Assembly (NCBI GenBank): GCA_000697665.1
Contig: KL197722.1
Location: forward strand, 531,012-595,011
Reading direction: 5' to 3'
Source of the DNA: Jaapia argillacea MUCL 33604
Lineage: Eukaryota > Basidiomycota > Agaricomycetes > Jaapiales > Jaapiaceae
DNA length: 64,000 nt
Shown in pieces: positions 49,962-60,819 of the stretch (positions are counted from its first letter, which is position 1; each line of letters starts with the position of its first letter). The notes below the pieces were generated by a model. That model saw nothing but the letters and a program-made list of their open reading frames with translations. It did not search any database and was not told where the DNA came from. A program made the translations under genes and the position numbers.

Positions 49962-51947
49962 AATAACATCACAATACCCCCTGGCTCTGAAGGGAGATTT
50001 ATCGGACCAAAAGGCGCCCAGATCGATAAGTACCGACACGAGTTGAAGGTGGAAATAAGTGTAACACCGGGGAATTTGGAAGTGAGTGATCCATTTCATA
50101 GTGGTCGTCTTGGCTGGAATGGAACCCTCTAGATCCATGGACTCCCAGAAAATGTCACTGAAGCTCGTGCCAGACTAAAGGAACTTGCAGCCACATTGGT
50201 AAATTATCAAACCACTATCAACTCAACATTCCCACTGAATCGTACCCAGGCGGATAGGGTAGAGGAGGAGATCCCTGTTTCTGGTGACTTGCACAAGTTT
50301 CTCATTGGCCCTCAAGGGTCACTGGTGAAGCTTTTCTCGGCTAAGCATGGAGTCCGCGTCGACTTCCATCGCAAGCAAGATGCAGCTTTGATCTGCGGGT
50401 CTAGCGATAATGTTAGGGCTGCAGCGGAGGATCTCCGCAATCAAGTGTGCTCCTTCGGTTTCTCGACCACTTACTTCGCTCATCTTACTTCAGATCCGCA
50501 TCATCGAAAAGCAGCAATTGTTCTGCTCCGAACTCCAAGTTGATGTCAAAACAGCCTCCAGGCTCGCGACATGTAAGGACGAAGTCAGAGGAATCACAGG
50601 CGCTCAACGAATCGACATCTCACCTACATCCACCAATTCTAATCGACAGTCGGTGTGCCTCTCCGGAACTAAAGAGGCTCTTTCCGCTGCGACAGATAAA
50701 ATCCGCCAAATTGAGCGCGCAGTATTGACTGAGAAGGAGGTATCGATTGTAATCCCTTCACAGTCACGCTCCATCATTATCGGTCCCCAGTGGCAGACGT
50801 GGTCAGAAATCGTTCTGCGTTGTGGTGGGCCCAGTGATCTTCAAGCGCAAAAGAATATCATTGAAATGCAAGTGTCCTGTTCACTTCTGACGGTTTGAAA
50901 CTAACTTACTTATAGTGACCCGAGCTGCGATGTCGTTCGTTTGCGAGGAACGCCCTCGATTCTCGACAAACTCACTGCTGAGATCAAAGCCCGCACAAAG
51001 ACTGTTTACGCTGTGAGAATTTCGAACCGCTGGCACAGGAAGTTATTCCCCTACGCGAAGGACATCGCGCACTCAACGGAAACTACGATACTATTCCCCG
51101 GACACGACGCATATCATAGTTTGGGCGAGCCCGCAAATGTCGCCAAAATGCAGGGAGAAGTCAAATCTGACATTGTCAAATTCTATGGCACTATTTCTGG
51201 GTACGAGGCAGCCCGAAGGTCCTTAGAGGTGAGCAAACCGATTTACTCTGCTATATTTAGACGACTTAAATCGTGGTTCTTGTGTAATAGTCGCATCTAC
51301 GAGATCTAAAGGGAAAAGAACGCACAATATCTGTCCCTTCACGGTACGAGCACGCCGTATATGAGTGTGTCTTTGCCAAGCTATCCGCCCGTGGAGTCAC
51401 AATCTCACCCATACTCAACTCGCAAGGGTACTTCCCCGATCGGCCTATGGGAGCGACCAGCGACGGCATCGAGGAGGTTCAGTGGAATGTCGTCGATCGA
51501 TGGCGGAACCTCGATAGCAATTCTACTTGGACGTTAGCAGCTCGAGATAAACAAGATCTACCGAGAGCTGTAGAGTGGATTAACGAGAGCTTGCAGCAAC
51601 TATGGGAAGTCCAGCGGGTGGGCTTCCTGACCCTGTTGGATCGCAGCAAGTTTTCCCTCATTGTAGGTCCCGGAGGTCAAACTGTGACGCGCATTCAACA
51701 AGAAACTGGGGCGATTGTTCGGGTTCCCAGTAATCGTCCATGTGATGCTCAAGATAGGACAATCACGATTATAGGTTTGCCCGTTTTTGATTATTTGGAG
51801 GTTGCCACTGAGTAGTTTGAAGGCTCTGACAAAACCATTGAAGAAGCTCGACAGAGAATCATGCGCATTGTTGATAGCACACCTCGTCGACGAAAAGGTA
51901 GTATCGCCAGCATTGACCCAGTTCGAGCCGCTGCGATGTCTGCCTGA
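49962..51947 (+). CDS. Multi-KH domain protein, like the C-terminal half of vigilin/Scp160
   Basis: Five or more KH-like units follow one another. The best are EGRFIGPKGAQIDKYRHEL, HKFLIGPQGSLVKLFSAKHG, SRSIIIGPQ (degenerate; GXXG lost) and FSLIVGPGGQTVTRIQQETG near the end. Vigilin/Scp160 proteins bind mRNA and ribosomes at the ER and have about 14 KH units. The first exon has no good ATG and begins mid-unit after a TTGCAG acceptor, so this is either an N-terminally truncated copy or the 3' part of the kinase gene. Several GXXG loops are damaged, which suggests relaxed constraint or an RNA-free scaffold role. Introns near 50093-50135, 50190-50250 and 50870-50915 are supported by frame. The stop is at 51945-51947. 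Confidence 0.7.
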
Positions 51948-52071
51948 AACTATTTGTCTGGATGACCAGCGAGGTCCTAGAATGGAAGTATCAATAACAC
52001 CATCGTACGGGCTGATTCGACCAAAATTTTATGGTGTTGACCAAATATGTTCTCGGAACACAGCAATAAAT

Positions 52072-53638
52072 CTACTCCTTATACTCATAAAAGCCCTTGC
52101 CATTCTTCCTGCCATACCACTGTGCGTCAACCATCCTCTCCAGCAATACCGATGGTCGATACTTCGAATCGCCAGTTCCTTGGTAGAGCGTCTGTTGGAT
52201 GGCGAGGCAGGTGTCGAGACCAATGCTACAGAAAGAGAAATAGATTCATGTAATTCAGCGAGGTGTGTAAAAGGCCGGAACGAGGAAAGAACCTACAAGT
52301 CGGCTGCGAACAGGAATGGGGTTGTTTGTCAAGGACGAAGAATAGACACGAGATGAGTGTAAATGGCAGGCGGGATAGTGTTGAGCACGTACCGAGTTGG
52401 AGAGGACCCATCGGGTGGTTCATTCCCAATCGCAAAGTCTTGTCGATATCCTCCTTCGTCGCAACTCCCTATCGATGCGCAAATTCATATGTTCAAGTCA
52501 GCGAACACTCGCGCGAGCAAGGATGTGTGGAGACAGACGAACCTTTTCTAGCCACATTATAGCCTGCCGAATGTAGCCCAAACTTTAGATCGACATCGTG
52601 TGGGTAAGTTACGGGGCGCGCACCTCATTGATGAAAGGCATGAGGAGAGCATTGGAGACGAATCCTGGAACGTCTTTTGATGTCGTCACCTCTAACAAGA
52701 TAGATGAGAAAACGGCTTCAGCATGCGCAGCACCACCTGAGAAACGCTGTGGGGCGGCCGTGCAATTGATTCTCGGTCTATCTCCCCTTCAATGGCCAAG
52801 GACGATTGAGGGGACCGTTGCAGTCTCGGAGCCGATGGCAAGCTTAGATGACAACCTCACCTTTCCCACATGCAATAGCGAAGTTCTGTGCCCGATTCAG
52901 AGTCGCCTCCGACGTCTGCAGAGCCGCGATGATCTCCACCAATTTCTAAGCATAAAGTTATTCTGGTTAGACACCGGCAAAAAAAGCCTCGAGTGTATCG
53001 GACACATACCATAACGGGTACGGGATTGAAGAAGTGCAATCCCACAACTCTCGATGCGCTCTTCTGACCGGCTTCCGAGGCCGCGGTTTGACCTTGGGGA
53101 ATCGTTGCAGAAGCAATTTTGGTGATACTGATGGAAGACGTATTGGAGGCCAAGATAGCATCGGGTCGGCACTCCGCTGACAACTCCGTGAAGATCTTTT
53201 GTTTCAAACCAAGGTTTTCTGAGACGGCCTTCAACGTAAGGACACTCCAGTTAGAGAAGCCGTACATGACTGGTGCGGTCATCATACCTCGACAACCATG
53301 TCAGCATCTCGCATTCCCTTGAGACCCTGATCTTGGCCAACAATCGTGATCCTATCCCTAGCTTCCTTCGCCTCCAAGTCCTGGATCTTGCCTTTGCTCA
53401 CGTCTTTCGCCAGAAGTTTGTCCATGAGCTTCAGGCCCTTCTCTACCTGCTCGGGCGAGCGGTCATAGAGAAGCACGGGAACCTTGGCGCGAAGAGCTGC
53501 GACATAGGCAATTCCGAGACCTACATTAAAGATATAGATATCATTCAAAGGGTTGTAAATAGATTGCCAAGGACGTTACTCACCCATCTGGCCTGAGCCC
53601 AACACCCCCAAAGTCCGAATACCGTGTGCGACAGACAT
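52072..53638 (-). CDS. 3-hydroxyacyl-CoA (3-hydroxybutyryl-CoA) dehydrogenase
   Basis: This NAD-dependent enzyme oxidises L-3-hydroxyacyl-CoA in beta-oxidation. The start at 53638 reads [19 protein letters not shown], the nucleotide-binding GxGxxG, followed across an intron by [20 protein letters not shown]. Conserved blocks: [17 protein letters not shown] (substrate Ser), [13 protein letters not shown] (catalytic His), [35 protein letters not shown] and the C-terminus [15 protein letters not shown] with a stop at 52072-52074. At least five introns are present. The short single-domain length fits HBDH/PaaH, not the multifunctional enzyme. A mitochondrial location is likely by family. It converges on the KH gene with about 125 bases between the stops. 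Confidence 0.88.
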
Positions 53639-54342
53639 GATGGGAAGAAGTCAAGATTCAGGTGAGCTGTAGAATTGGATCCCGAAGGCAGTTGAAGAGT
53701 ACGACAATTGGCAATGATCGGAAGGGCGCCCTCCGAATGCGGGGAACAGGCCTGGAGGAGCAGGGACGGCTATACGACCAGAAAAAAGTCCCGATTACCC
53801 GGTCATGTGATACTGTCTGGATGTCGAGTTCCTGATGCGAGCTATTGTTGGATTGCCCGTTTAGCCATGTTGCCGGAAGTATTTCGTTCAAGCTTTTGAT
53901 GTCTGACAAAAGTCTGAGCTATTCTCCCATGACAGCTGCGCCCCTGGAAGCATCCCTGAACCATTGCTTACAAGGAAGGATACAAGATTATCAAGGCTTA
54001 TCTCATTTTAGATCCCATGTCCATCCAACTTTATCCCGCTGTGGTGAACTACTCCCGGATCCGATGCTCATCTTCGTAAGGCGCTAGCTGGATCCGTATA
54101 CTTCTTGCCCAGGTACTCCAAGAACCCACCTGCCTACTGGTCCATCAATCTTGGCATTCCTCAGTTGTATCATGCTGCCATTGCCGTCCTGTCAGCAGAC
54201 GATTTCGTAATGTCAGCCTTGCTCAGAGAACTGTTGCGGTACCTATTGGGTCGTACACAAAACCCTGAGGCCGGGCAGCTTAAAGCCCAAGTACTTAAAC
54301 GTACTATCACGATTATCAGCTTCAACAGCTGAAACTACCAAG
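53639..54342. other. Divergent promoter region, 0.7 kb
   Basis: The region separates the dehydrogenase (minus) from the first ubiquitin-family paralogue (plus). No gene, repeat or RNA was supported. Confidence 0.45.
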
Positions 54343-54792
54343 ATGTCTCATCGTCCATCCACCCCTCCCCCTCAATACTATGATGCTACGGCTTCAACAC
54401 GTCCTTCTCGCAATCCAAAAATCCTTCTTCTCCGCTTCGGAAACAAAGAAGTCGTTACCGCTCCTTCAAAGGACTACGATGTGAGTATCTGCACACCATT
54501 ATCGCTATTCCATCCATCTAACATACCCCCTTCTCTTCCAAAGGGTGTACGCGATGCTGCTCGCCGTCTATTCGACATCCCCGACGTACAACCCGTCACC
54601 CTTCACGGCAAATTCGCCGATTTTGGCGATCAGCCTATACCCATCGATCCTCTCTTCTGGCCTCACATCCACGAAACTGTCGGTGTCGTCTGGGTGAACT
54701 GGAGTGCCAAACGCACCAGACAGGCGAGTCCGAGCGGAAAACGAAAGCCCTTGGACGCTGCCGACAAGCAGCCACAATGCGCCAACCAATGA
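54343..54792 (+). CDS. Paralogue i: N-terminal module only (128 aa)
   Basis: Exons 54343-54480 and 54544-54792 give 129 codons. KILLLRFGNKEVVTAPSKDY is joined over a GTGAGT intron to VRDAARRLFDIPD, then VTLHGKFADFGDQPIPIDPL and WVNWS. The same module opens paralogues ii, iv and v, where it precedes a ubiquitin-like domain. Here the protein ends soon after it in a basic tail (KRTRQASPSGKRKPL), so it is a short form or a truncated relative. Start and stop are clear, and the reading frame is intact. The fold and function are unknown. Confidence 0.75.
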   Translation: MSHRPSTPPPQYYDATASTRPSRNPKILLLRFGNKEVVTAPSKDYDVSICTPLSLFHPSNIPPSLPKGVRDAARRLFDIPDVQPVTLHGKFADFGDQPIPIDPLFWPHIHETVGVVWVNWSAKRTRQASPSGKRKPLDAADKQPQCANQ

Positions 54793-55177
54793 ACGATGAG
54801 CCAGATTTGTGAGAATCAGTGACGTGTTTTTCGAGCGTCTCCCATTCTAAAACTTTCTCGTTTCATAGATCCGAATCATTCTGCGTGATGAACGGCGATT
54901 ATCCTCGTTGGAGTGGACTCGTCATTCTCAGATACCCATTATGACCTTTCACGACCGCTACCTTAATACCCGTGACTTTTTTCTGTTCGACATTGTATCT
55001 CTAGCCGCAATTATGTGTATCTATGAACGCCCCACACTCAGATATCGTTGTCCTTGTGGTGCAGAATGAACCAAGCATCCAATTACTAGCTTCATAAAAA
55101 TACCTGTAACATCATTGGCCCTCCTGAAGTAGGATCTCAGGAAAAATACTGCTATGCCGTACGCGGAACATGATACG
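54793..55177. other. Intergenic
   Basis: The stretch lies between the 3' ends of paralogues i and ii. No ubiquitin-like or C-terminal module remnants were seen after paralogue i. Confidence 0.45.
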
Positions 55178-56685
55178 TCAATATACCTGCATACCACCCC
55201 ACTCAATGACCCTGAACAAATCGCCGGGTATTCTCTCGTCATCCTCAATCCCGACTATATCTTTCCACCAATCTACAGGCCTGTCAGCCCTCGAGGCTGC
55301 CTGATCGCACGACGGCTGCCGCCTATCTTCCTCGGAGATTCCTTTCCACAACATGAAGACCCGAAGGATCGCATCAGGTCGCGGAGTGATCTCGAGGGGA
55401 GCTGCGACAGAATATGATTGCTGAGGCAGAAAGCGGAGTTGAACATATGGATGTTCGTTGAAATCTGGTATCCAGAACCTGGGACCAGAGTTCAATCGGT
55501 GAGTGGCTTGAAGACCGAAGTAAGGAACTGCCTATTTACGTGATGAAGGACGTTCGAGCCTCAATGTGAAGTCCAAGGGCTCGAAGGGCGTTATCAAGAT
55601 ATATAGGAACCGAGTGGGTAGACAACACCACAGAGTTACCTGGGGTTAAGATCGGATGGGAGGGGTCGAATACTTCGTCTCCGACTGACTGGGAAAGTGG
55701 GGGAATTGCGGGAGGACTGTCGATTATGTCCGCCCGCCGCACTCTGGAGAACAGAGGGAAATTCGAGGGACCAGTAAGCACGACGGGATGACGAGAGGAC
55801 GGCAGGGATGAACTCACTCGGCTTCCCAGTAGAGGTACGAAACCTCCATACCGTTCTTGTCCCTGATCACACCGTTAGGCTGAGCAGAGACCTCCCAGGC
55901 AACCGTTTGTCCTACACGCCCCTGTGAAGCAACTAGGGCCTTCTGCTCGACGAGGACGTCAGGGAAAAGTGCCGAAAACTCCCATTGAGGCACAAGTCCG
56001 AGCATTACTCGAATTTCCATCGGTTTTGGAGGGAAGAGATAAATAACTGGCTTCTTCCCAATTTGTTTCATCATAAGGTCCAGTTGCGAACCTTCATCCA
56101 ATCCATAGGATGCTAGACTCTTTTCTTCATCCCCCAGCGAATCTCCCATAAAATGAGACGATACTTGTCTGGAGGGATACCTTCCCTGTCTTGGATCCTA
56201 GCCTTCAAATTTGCGACGGAATCGGTGGTCTGCATAGCGAAAAACTTGACCTCAGCACCAATCTGGACAGTGATATTGATTCGATTCGTCCCTGAGCCAG
56301 GCACAGCGGATTCATGACTTGGAAGCGGTTCACTGTATACCCAAAGATCTTGGACGGTGGCATGGAGAATAGGCCACAAGCAGGGGTCGATTTGGATGGG
56401 AATATCGCCGCGTCCTTCGAATTTCACGCGAAAGTGAACAGCATTATGGTCTTTTACGCGAAAAAGACGACGTGCCACTTGTTGGAGGTCCTAAACATAT
56501 CCAAGGCCCTTCAGTACGGGGCTGTATGTGAGAGTGGAATGTCTGACCAGATAGTTCTTGGTTGAGAGCGTGGCTATGGATTTGTTTCCATAGTGAAGAA
56601 TTAATATTGAAGGCTGTCCTGTGCTTGTGTCTGTCTCTGCGGAGGACGCGGAACGTTTGATACGTTTGGCCGCACTTCCACTCAT
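55178..56685 (-). CDS. Paralogue ii: N-module, ubiquitin-like, KPVIYL motif, C-module; one frameshift
   Basis: The order is: N-module (SILILHYGNKSIATLSTKNY, then VARRLFRV and DIPIQIDPCLWPIL), a ubiquitin-like domain (FAMQTTDSVANLKARIQDR, EGIPPDKYRLIL), the motif KKPVIYLFPPKPMEIRVML, SAQPNGVIRDKNGMEVSYL, and a C-module (RFWIPDFNEHPYVQLRFLP to EWGGMQVY at 55178). Introns are visible after KNYL, after YWEAE and after TSFIT. Between LIL and GDSLGDEEKSLAS, near 56150, the frame changes by one base with no intron signal. The gene is therefore either a recent pseudogene or contains a sequence error. All else looks intact. Function is unknown; the ubiquitin-like part lacks a terminal GG. Confidence 0.7.
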
Positions 56686-56896
56686 GGCTGCAGGACGGGT
56701 ACCCAGGCATTGACTCCTGAGATCTGAGGCAACAACAGACCGTGACCATCACGTGCGTGGTGGTCACACAAAGTCACGGAAGGAAACCAAGGTGCAGTGG
56801 CAACACTGAAGATCCTTTGGTGGAAATAAAATAATGTACAAGGGACTCGATGCTCCAGCCGACACCTAAGTACTTCCTGACTTGGGGATCCTGGAC

Positions 56897-57995
56897 TCAG
56901 ATCACCTGCATCCCACCCCACTCGAGAACAGTGAAAGGATTTTCTCCATTATCCATGACTTTCTCCTCAGTATCAACAACTTCTTTCCAGAATCTGCTTT
57001 CTTCTCGACCCCTCGTAACGGACTGTTGCCATCGTCCTTCCTCAACATTTTCGTCATCTTCCCCTCTGAATAGCATGAATACACGACGGACCACATCGGG
57101 CTCTGGAGTAATTCGGAGGGGAGCCATTGCCGAGTAGGATTGCTGAGGAAGGAAACGTAAAATGATATGTCGGTGTTTCTTGAGATATGGCAGCCAAAAT
57201 CTAGTGAAGGCGAGGATTAAGTTAGCCATGCTGAATGACAACTGGGGTAGCGTTTGACATACGTGATGAAAGAAGTTCGAGCTTCAACATGAAGACCAAG
57301 AACACAGAGTGTCTTGTCAAGGTAGGCTGCAACCAAATCAACCGGAATCATGACCGAGTCTTCTGGGGTGAGAGTCGGACAAGCAGGGTCGAACCCGACG
57401 GATTCATTGACCGGAGATATTGGTCGAGAGGAGGGTGGAGTGTTGTTCCACGAACCACTGCAAGAGCTAGTGTTCCCAATCCGATCCAAATCAAGTCGAC
57501 TGCGCTGAATGTGAACATCACTCACTCCGCCTCCCAATAGAGGTACGAGACTTCTATTCCACTGGACCGTTCCGTCAATATCCCGTTCGGCTGGGCATGA
57601 ATGTCCCATTGAATGTGCTGCCCGTACTTTGGCCCATCATCACAGCCGAAGTCTTCTACCCCGATAGGTACGACGGGGTAAATTGTCGTAAATCTGGAGG
57701 ACGGCGCGAGTCGAAGCGACACTTGGACGTTCATCGGCTTCGGCGGGTATAAATAAATTACAGGCTTCCTCAGCCGCAGAACAAGATGCACGGTGGAACC
57801 TTCTTCAATCCCGAGAGAGGCGATGGTGCGAGAATCGTCGGCCAGATCAGTCCCGTTGAAAACAAGCCTTTGCTGAGAAGGATCGATGCCCTCCTTGTTC
57901 TGAATGGCTCTTTTCAAGGATATAACCCTAGAATCAGGATCAAGCTGGAGGGAAACGCGTTTGCCAGTCAGCGTTACCACGGTGACGCCCAGCAT
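56897..57995 (-). CDS. Paralogue iii: ubiquitin fused to KPVIYLYPP and C-module
   Basis: The protein begins directly with ubiquitin-like sequence: VTVVTLTGKRVSLQLDPDSR, then EGIDPSQQRLVFNGTDLADD and STVHLVLRLR. The next residues are KPVIYLYPPKPMNVQVSLRL, so the usual GG cleavage site is replaced and the fold is permanently attached. NGILTERSSGIEVSYLYWEA follows, then an intron and SVGFDP-ACPTLTPEDSV with YLDKTLCVLGLHVEARTSF, another intron and RFWLPYLKKHRHIILRFLP ending EWGGMQVI at 56897. All exons are in frame; this is the only complete-looking member with the ubiquitin domain. The N-module of paralogues i, ii, iv and v is absent. The role may be a scaffold or a decoy for ubiquitin-binding partners (inference). 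Confidence 0.8.
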
Positions 57996-58217
57996 GGTCG
58001 AGGATTATGGACGGAATTGACTAGAGTGGCGGCGGTACACAAAAAGTTGAACTCGAGTTAAACCGAGAGAGCTTTTGCTGAATGGCTGTGCTGGATTCAA
58101 GTCACACGCAGTCAAGCTACTGTAGTCAAGGGCGGCGCTCGAAACTAGCCAATTCATTCCATCGTGTTCTCAACCCCCCACCACTTACTGTGACTTAGCT
58201 CGACCCAGGCTGTCTCT

Positions 58218-59138
58218 ATGTCAATTCATGATTTCCCAGTGGAATTGCACCAGGCGATCCTGGCTCATCTTCCCCTGCCAGACCTCCTTAGCGCTCACCA
58301 CGTCAATGGCGTATGGAGATCCTTAGTGCCCAGAAGCACCACCCCACACCGTCTCTTCTTATTCAACCTCGCATTTCTACCCCACGAATGTGATCCATAC
58401 CCCCACCCAGTCACTCTCACCACTCGATTAACCTACGTCGAGTATATCGAATCCACGTACTCTGTCCGAATACCCGAAGAATACCGCATCGTCCTCACCG
58501 AGTGGCCCATTTCCATCCCTCCGGCTGGAATTCATTGGCCCCATGGTCTCCGCTTTTTCGACGATCCTGTTAAAGGATGTACCTGCTCTCGGCGGCAATT
58601 CGAAAATTTGCAGTGCGGGTGCAAGAGGAGAGAATGTTATGCGGACAGCATCTTCATCGTCACAACCTTGCTTGATCGAATCCATGCAGGAGAGGACTTC
58701 GATTTCGAAGCTGACGTGGAGTCGAGATGCGAACTCTTCGACAAGCCTCCTTTGGATGCACCAGAAACCCGCATGCAGACCTTGCGTCTCCTAAATTCCT
58801 ATCGTGATTTTGTCGTGGTACCCGACAATCATGACTACACCACCGCTTCCGCCGTAACGCTTGGGATCTGGAAGCGTGCAAAATGGTCCAAGCTATCCCT
58901 GCTTGTGCTGGATATGTCGGCCTATCCTATTACGATTGTTGATCCTGACAGTGATACGGAGGAAACGAGGGTCCACATAAGCAGGTCACACTTGATACTG
59001 ACCGGGGCTGCGAAAGGGCAGATTCATGGATGGTCAATGTCGACCTGGTATGATGGATTCCATGCGGAGAACTTCTTTGAATGGAGGGTTGAAGAGTTGA
59101 AGGAGGAGCAACTGCAAGCCCTCAGAGGGGGTGAATAA
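58218..59138 (+). CDS. F-box protein (306 aa), single exon
   Basis: MSIHDFPVELHQAILAHLPL with the following DLLSAHHVNGVWRSLV is an F-box, the Skp1-binding module. The rest has no recognisable repeat. A Cys-rich patch (KGCTCSRRQFENLQCGCKRR plus EC) could bind a metal. The C-terminus has acidic and Glu-rich helices (EEQLQALRGGE). The gene has no intron, unlike most neighbours. The substrate is unknown. Confidence 0.8.
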   Translation: MSIHDFPVELHQAILAHLPLPDLLSAHHVNGVWRSLVPRSTTPHRLFLFNLAFLPHECDPYPHPVTLTTRLTYVEYIESTYSVRIPEEYRIVLTEWPISIPPAGIHWPHGLRFFDDPVKGCTCSRRQFENLQCGCKRRECYADSIFIVTTLLDRIHAGEDFDFEADVESRCELFDKPPLDAPETRMQTLRLLNSYRDFVVVPDNHDYTTASAVTLGIWKRAKWSKLSLLVLDMSAYPITIVDPDSDTEETRVHISRSHLILTGAAKGQIHGWSMSTWYDGFHAENFFEWRVEELKEEQLQALRGGE

Positions 59139-59468
59139 CGGTCGGAAGGTTGAAGGCATAGCTTACTGCCTTGTCTTACATATCAATTATCAAGTTCGAA
59201 TGATGCTCTTTAAGCATATAATACCTGACAGAATTTCATTTCCAGTAGCGATCTTTCTAGAGGGCATCGAGGAACGGTACTACAAGCTCTAAATTCCTAA
59301 CACCATCAACATCCGCTAGAGTCTCGGAGAAATGCAACTCGACTGCAATCCAACGCCAGCGCTGGCCACACATCAGGGTCCGTCATCATGCTAGTGCTAC
59401 GACACCGCTATGAAACGATTCGGGCAGTGGTATCGGCCAGGTCTGCAACGAAGTAAGGTCACGCAAGT
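59139..59468. other. Intergenic
   Basis: The stretch lies between the ends of the convergent F-box and cyclase genes. Nothing was seen. Confidence 0.5.
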
Positions 59469-60215
59469 TCACGGTGGTGGAGATAAGATATTCATACCTC
59501 GCGCGGACCACCCAACCGCTCTAACTGGCGAGCCGTCGCACCCACTTATCCGAAGTGGTAATAGACTGACAACCGGGTCCTCAATCGTCAACAGCGCCTC
59601 CAGTCCGTTGAGATTTTCTACAATGACACCTCCCTGGTCCAAGACGACGTGATGGACGTCAAAACACTGCTCCCCTTCCTCAACGCCGTCCACTTGACCA
59701 TGACAACCGCCGCTCGCACCACGAAGTCTCGACGCAGGCATTTCGTCGGGACTTAGTGTGTCGACGCCAATAACCCTAACCCCTCGCGAAATTATGTTCT
59801 TGGCCGCTTCTTCTTCCAGCCAGGGATGGTCGATGTATATCTCTTGCCTCCAATATTTCGACCAACCCGTGCATAACAGCACGACCACGCCTTCTTTCAT
59901 CTTCGACTCGTACCTCTTCAAGTCCCCCTCCCACGTAATCCTCTCCCGAGGCTTCTTATACCGAACGTCGATAACCAGAGCCGGGCCAATGAGGGTGGGT
60001 AATGGTATTTGGTCTACCGAAAGTGCATTTTGGTGCGAGAGAAAGTGGTTGGGAGCGTCGATGTGAGTTCCGGTGTGGGACCCCAAGGAGAGTGTGTGCA
60101 ATGAGATTCCAATGTCGAGGAGGGCAGGAAGTGGACAACACGTGAATGGGGGGTGACCAGGACAGACGGTCATGGTCGGCTCAAGCGAGTGGGTCAAGTC
60201 GATGATTGTGGACAT
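59469..60215 (-). CDS. Cyclase-family metal hydrolase (kynurenine-formamidase-like), copy 1
   Basis: This is a PF04199-type metal-dependent hydrolase. The signature is SLGSHTGTHIDAPNHFL (H-x-G-T-H-x-D-x-P-x-H-F), whose His and Asp residues bind the metal. The start IIDLTHSLEPTMTVCPGHPP, the strand VVVLLCTGWSKYW and VRVIGVDTLSPDEMP are family blocks. It is 249 codons in one open frame. The tail (ARGMNILSPPP) may instead be spliced at GTATGA. It shares about half its positions with copy 2 downstream. Members open small cyclic amides or formyl-kynurenine; the substrate is unknown here. Confidence 0.85.
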   Translation of the reverse strand: MSTIIDLTHSLEPTMTVCPGHPPFTCCPLPALLDIGISLHTLSLGSHTGTHIDAPNHFLSHQNALSVDQIPLPTLIGPALVIDVRYKKPRERITWEGDLKRYESKMKEGVVVLLCTGWSKYWRQEIYIDHPWLEEEAAKNIISRGVRVIGVDTLSPDEMPASRLRGASGGCHGQVDGVEEGEQCFDVHHVVLDQGGVIVENLNGLEALLTIEDPVVSLLPLRISGCDGSPVRAVGWSARGMNILSPPP

Positions 60216-60819
60216 GTTTCCAGGGAAACGGTCGGCTACTGCTGGAGATAGGTGAACGAAAGGATCAAGGAGAGATAAATTCGTTTATCTAGGCATCTAA
60301 ATTTGCATTCCTTGAATCCCCGTCGTGTTTCATAATCCTGCGGTTTCATGCTTGTCTATATGGGATTCTGGAGAGGCGCAACAGGTTAAAAAACCTTCAG
60401 GAGGTCGGTCCGAACGGAGAGAGCGAGTCCCGTTACAGCGTCGCCGTTCACGTCATTAAGCGTAGAGCTTCTGGCTAGATAAGGCAGGTGTGGTATTCGT
60501 CAATGATTCTCCGGAGTTTCGCCCACGACGATACGAAGATTTGAAGTGATATGAAGAGAGATTTCGGGCAAAAGGTGGTGAAAGATTGTCGATGGGATGT
60601 AAGTGGCGTTGAAGGAATGATACGAGAGAGACTGGCCTAGAATTTGGGTTCAATCGTGGTATCGTAAGGGAAAAAGAACACGAAGATTTTTTCAGGGAGT
60701 ATACTCACTATGCGTTGGAGAGTAAAGCTCCGTGGTGGAGGGAGTTGCGTTGTAGGTCCAAAGGAAGGTCGGAACGCCTTGAAGGAGCCTGAGAGCCGAG
60801 GAAGCATTAAGGCGGGATT
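60216..60819. other. Intergenic between the two cyclase genes
   Basis: The stretch holds the promoter of copy 1. The small minus-strand frame at 60456-60653 has no family signal. Nothing else was seen. Confidence 0.45.
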
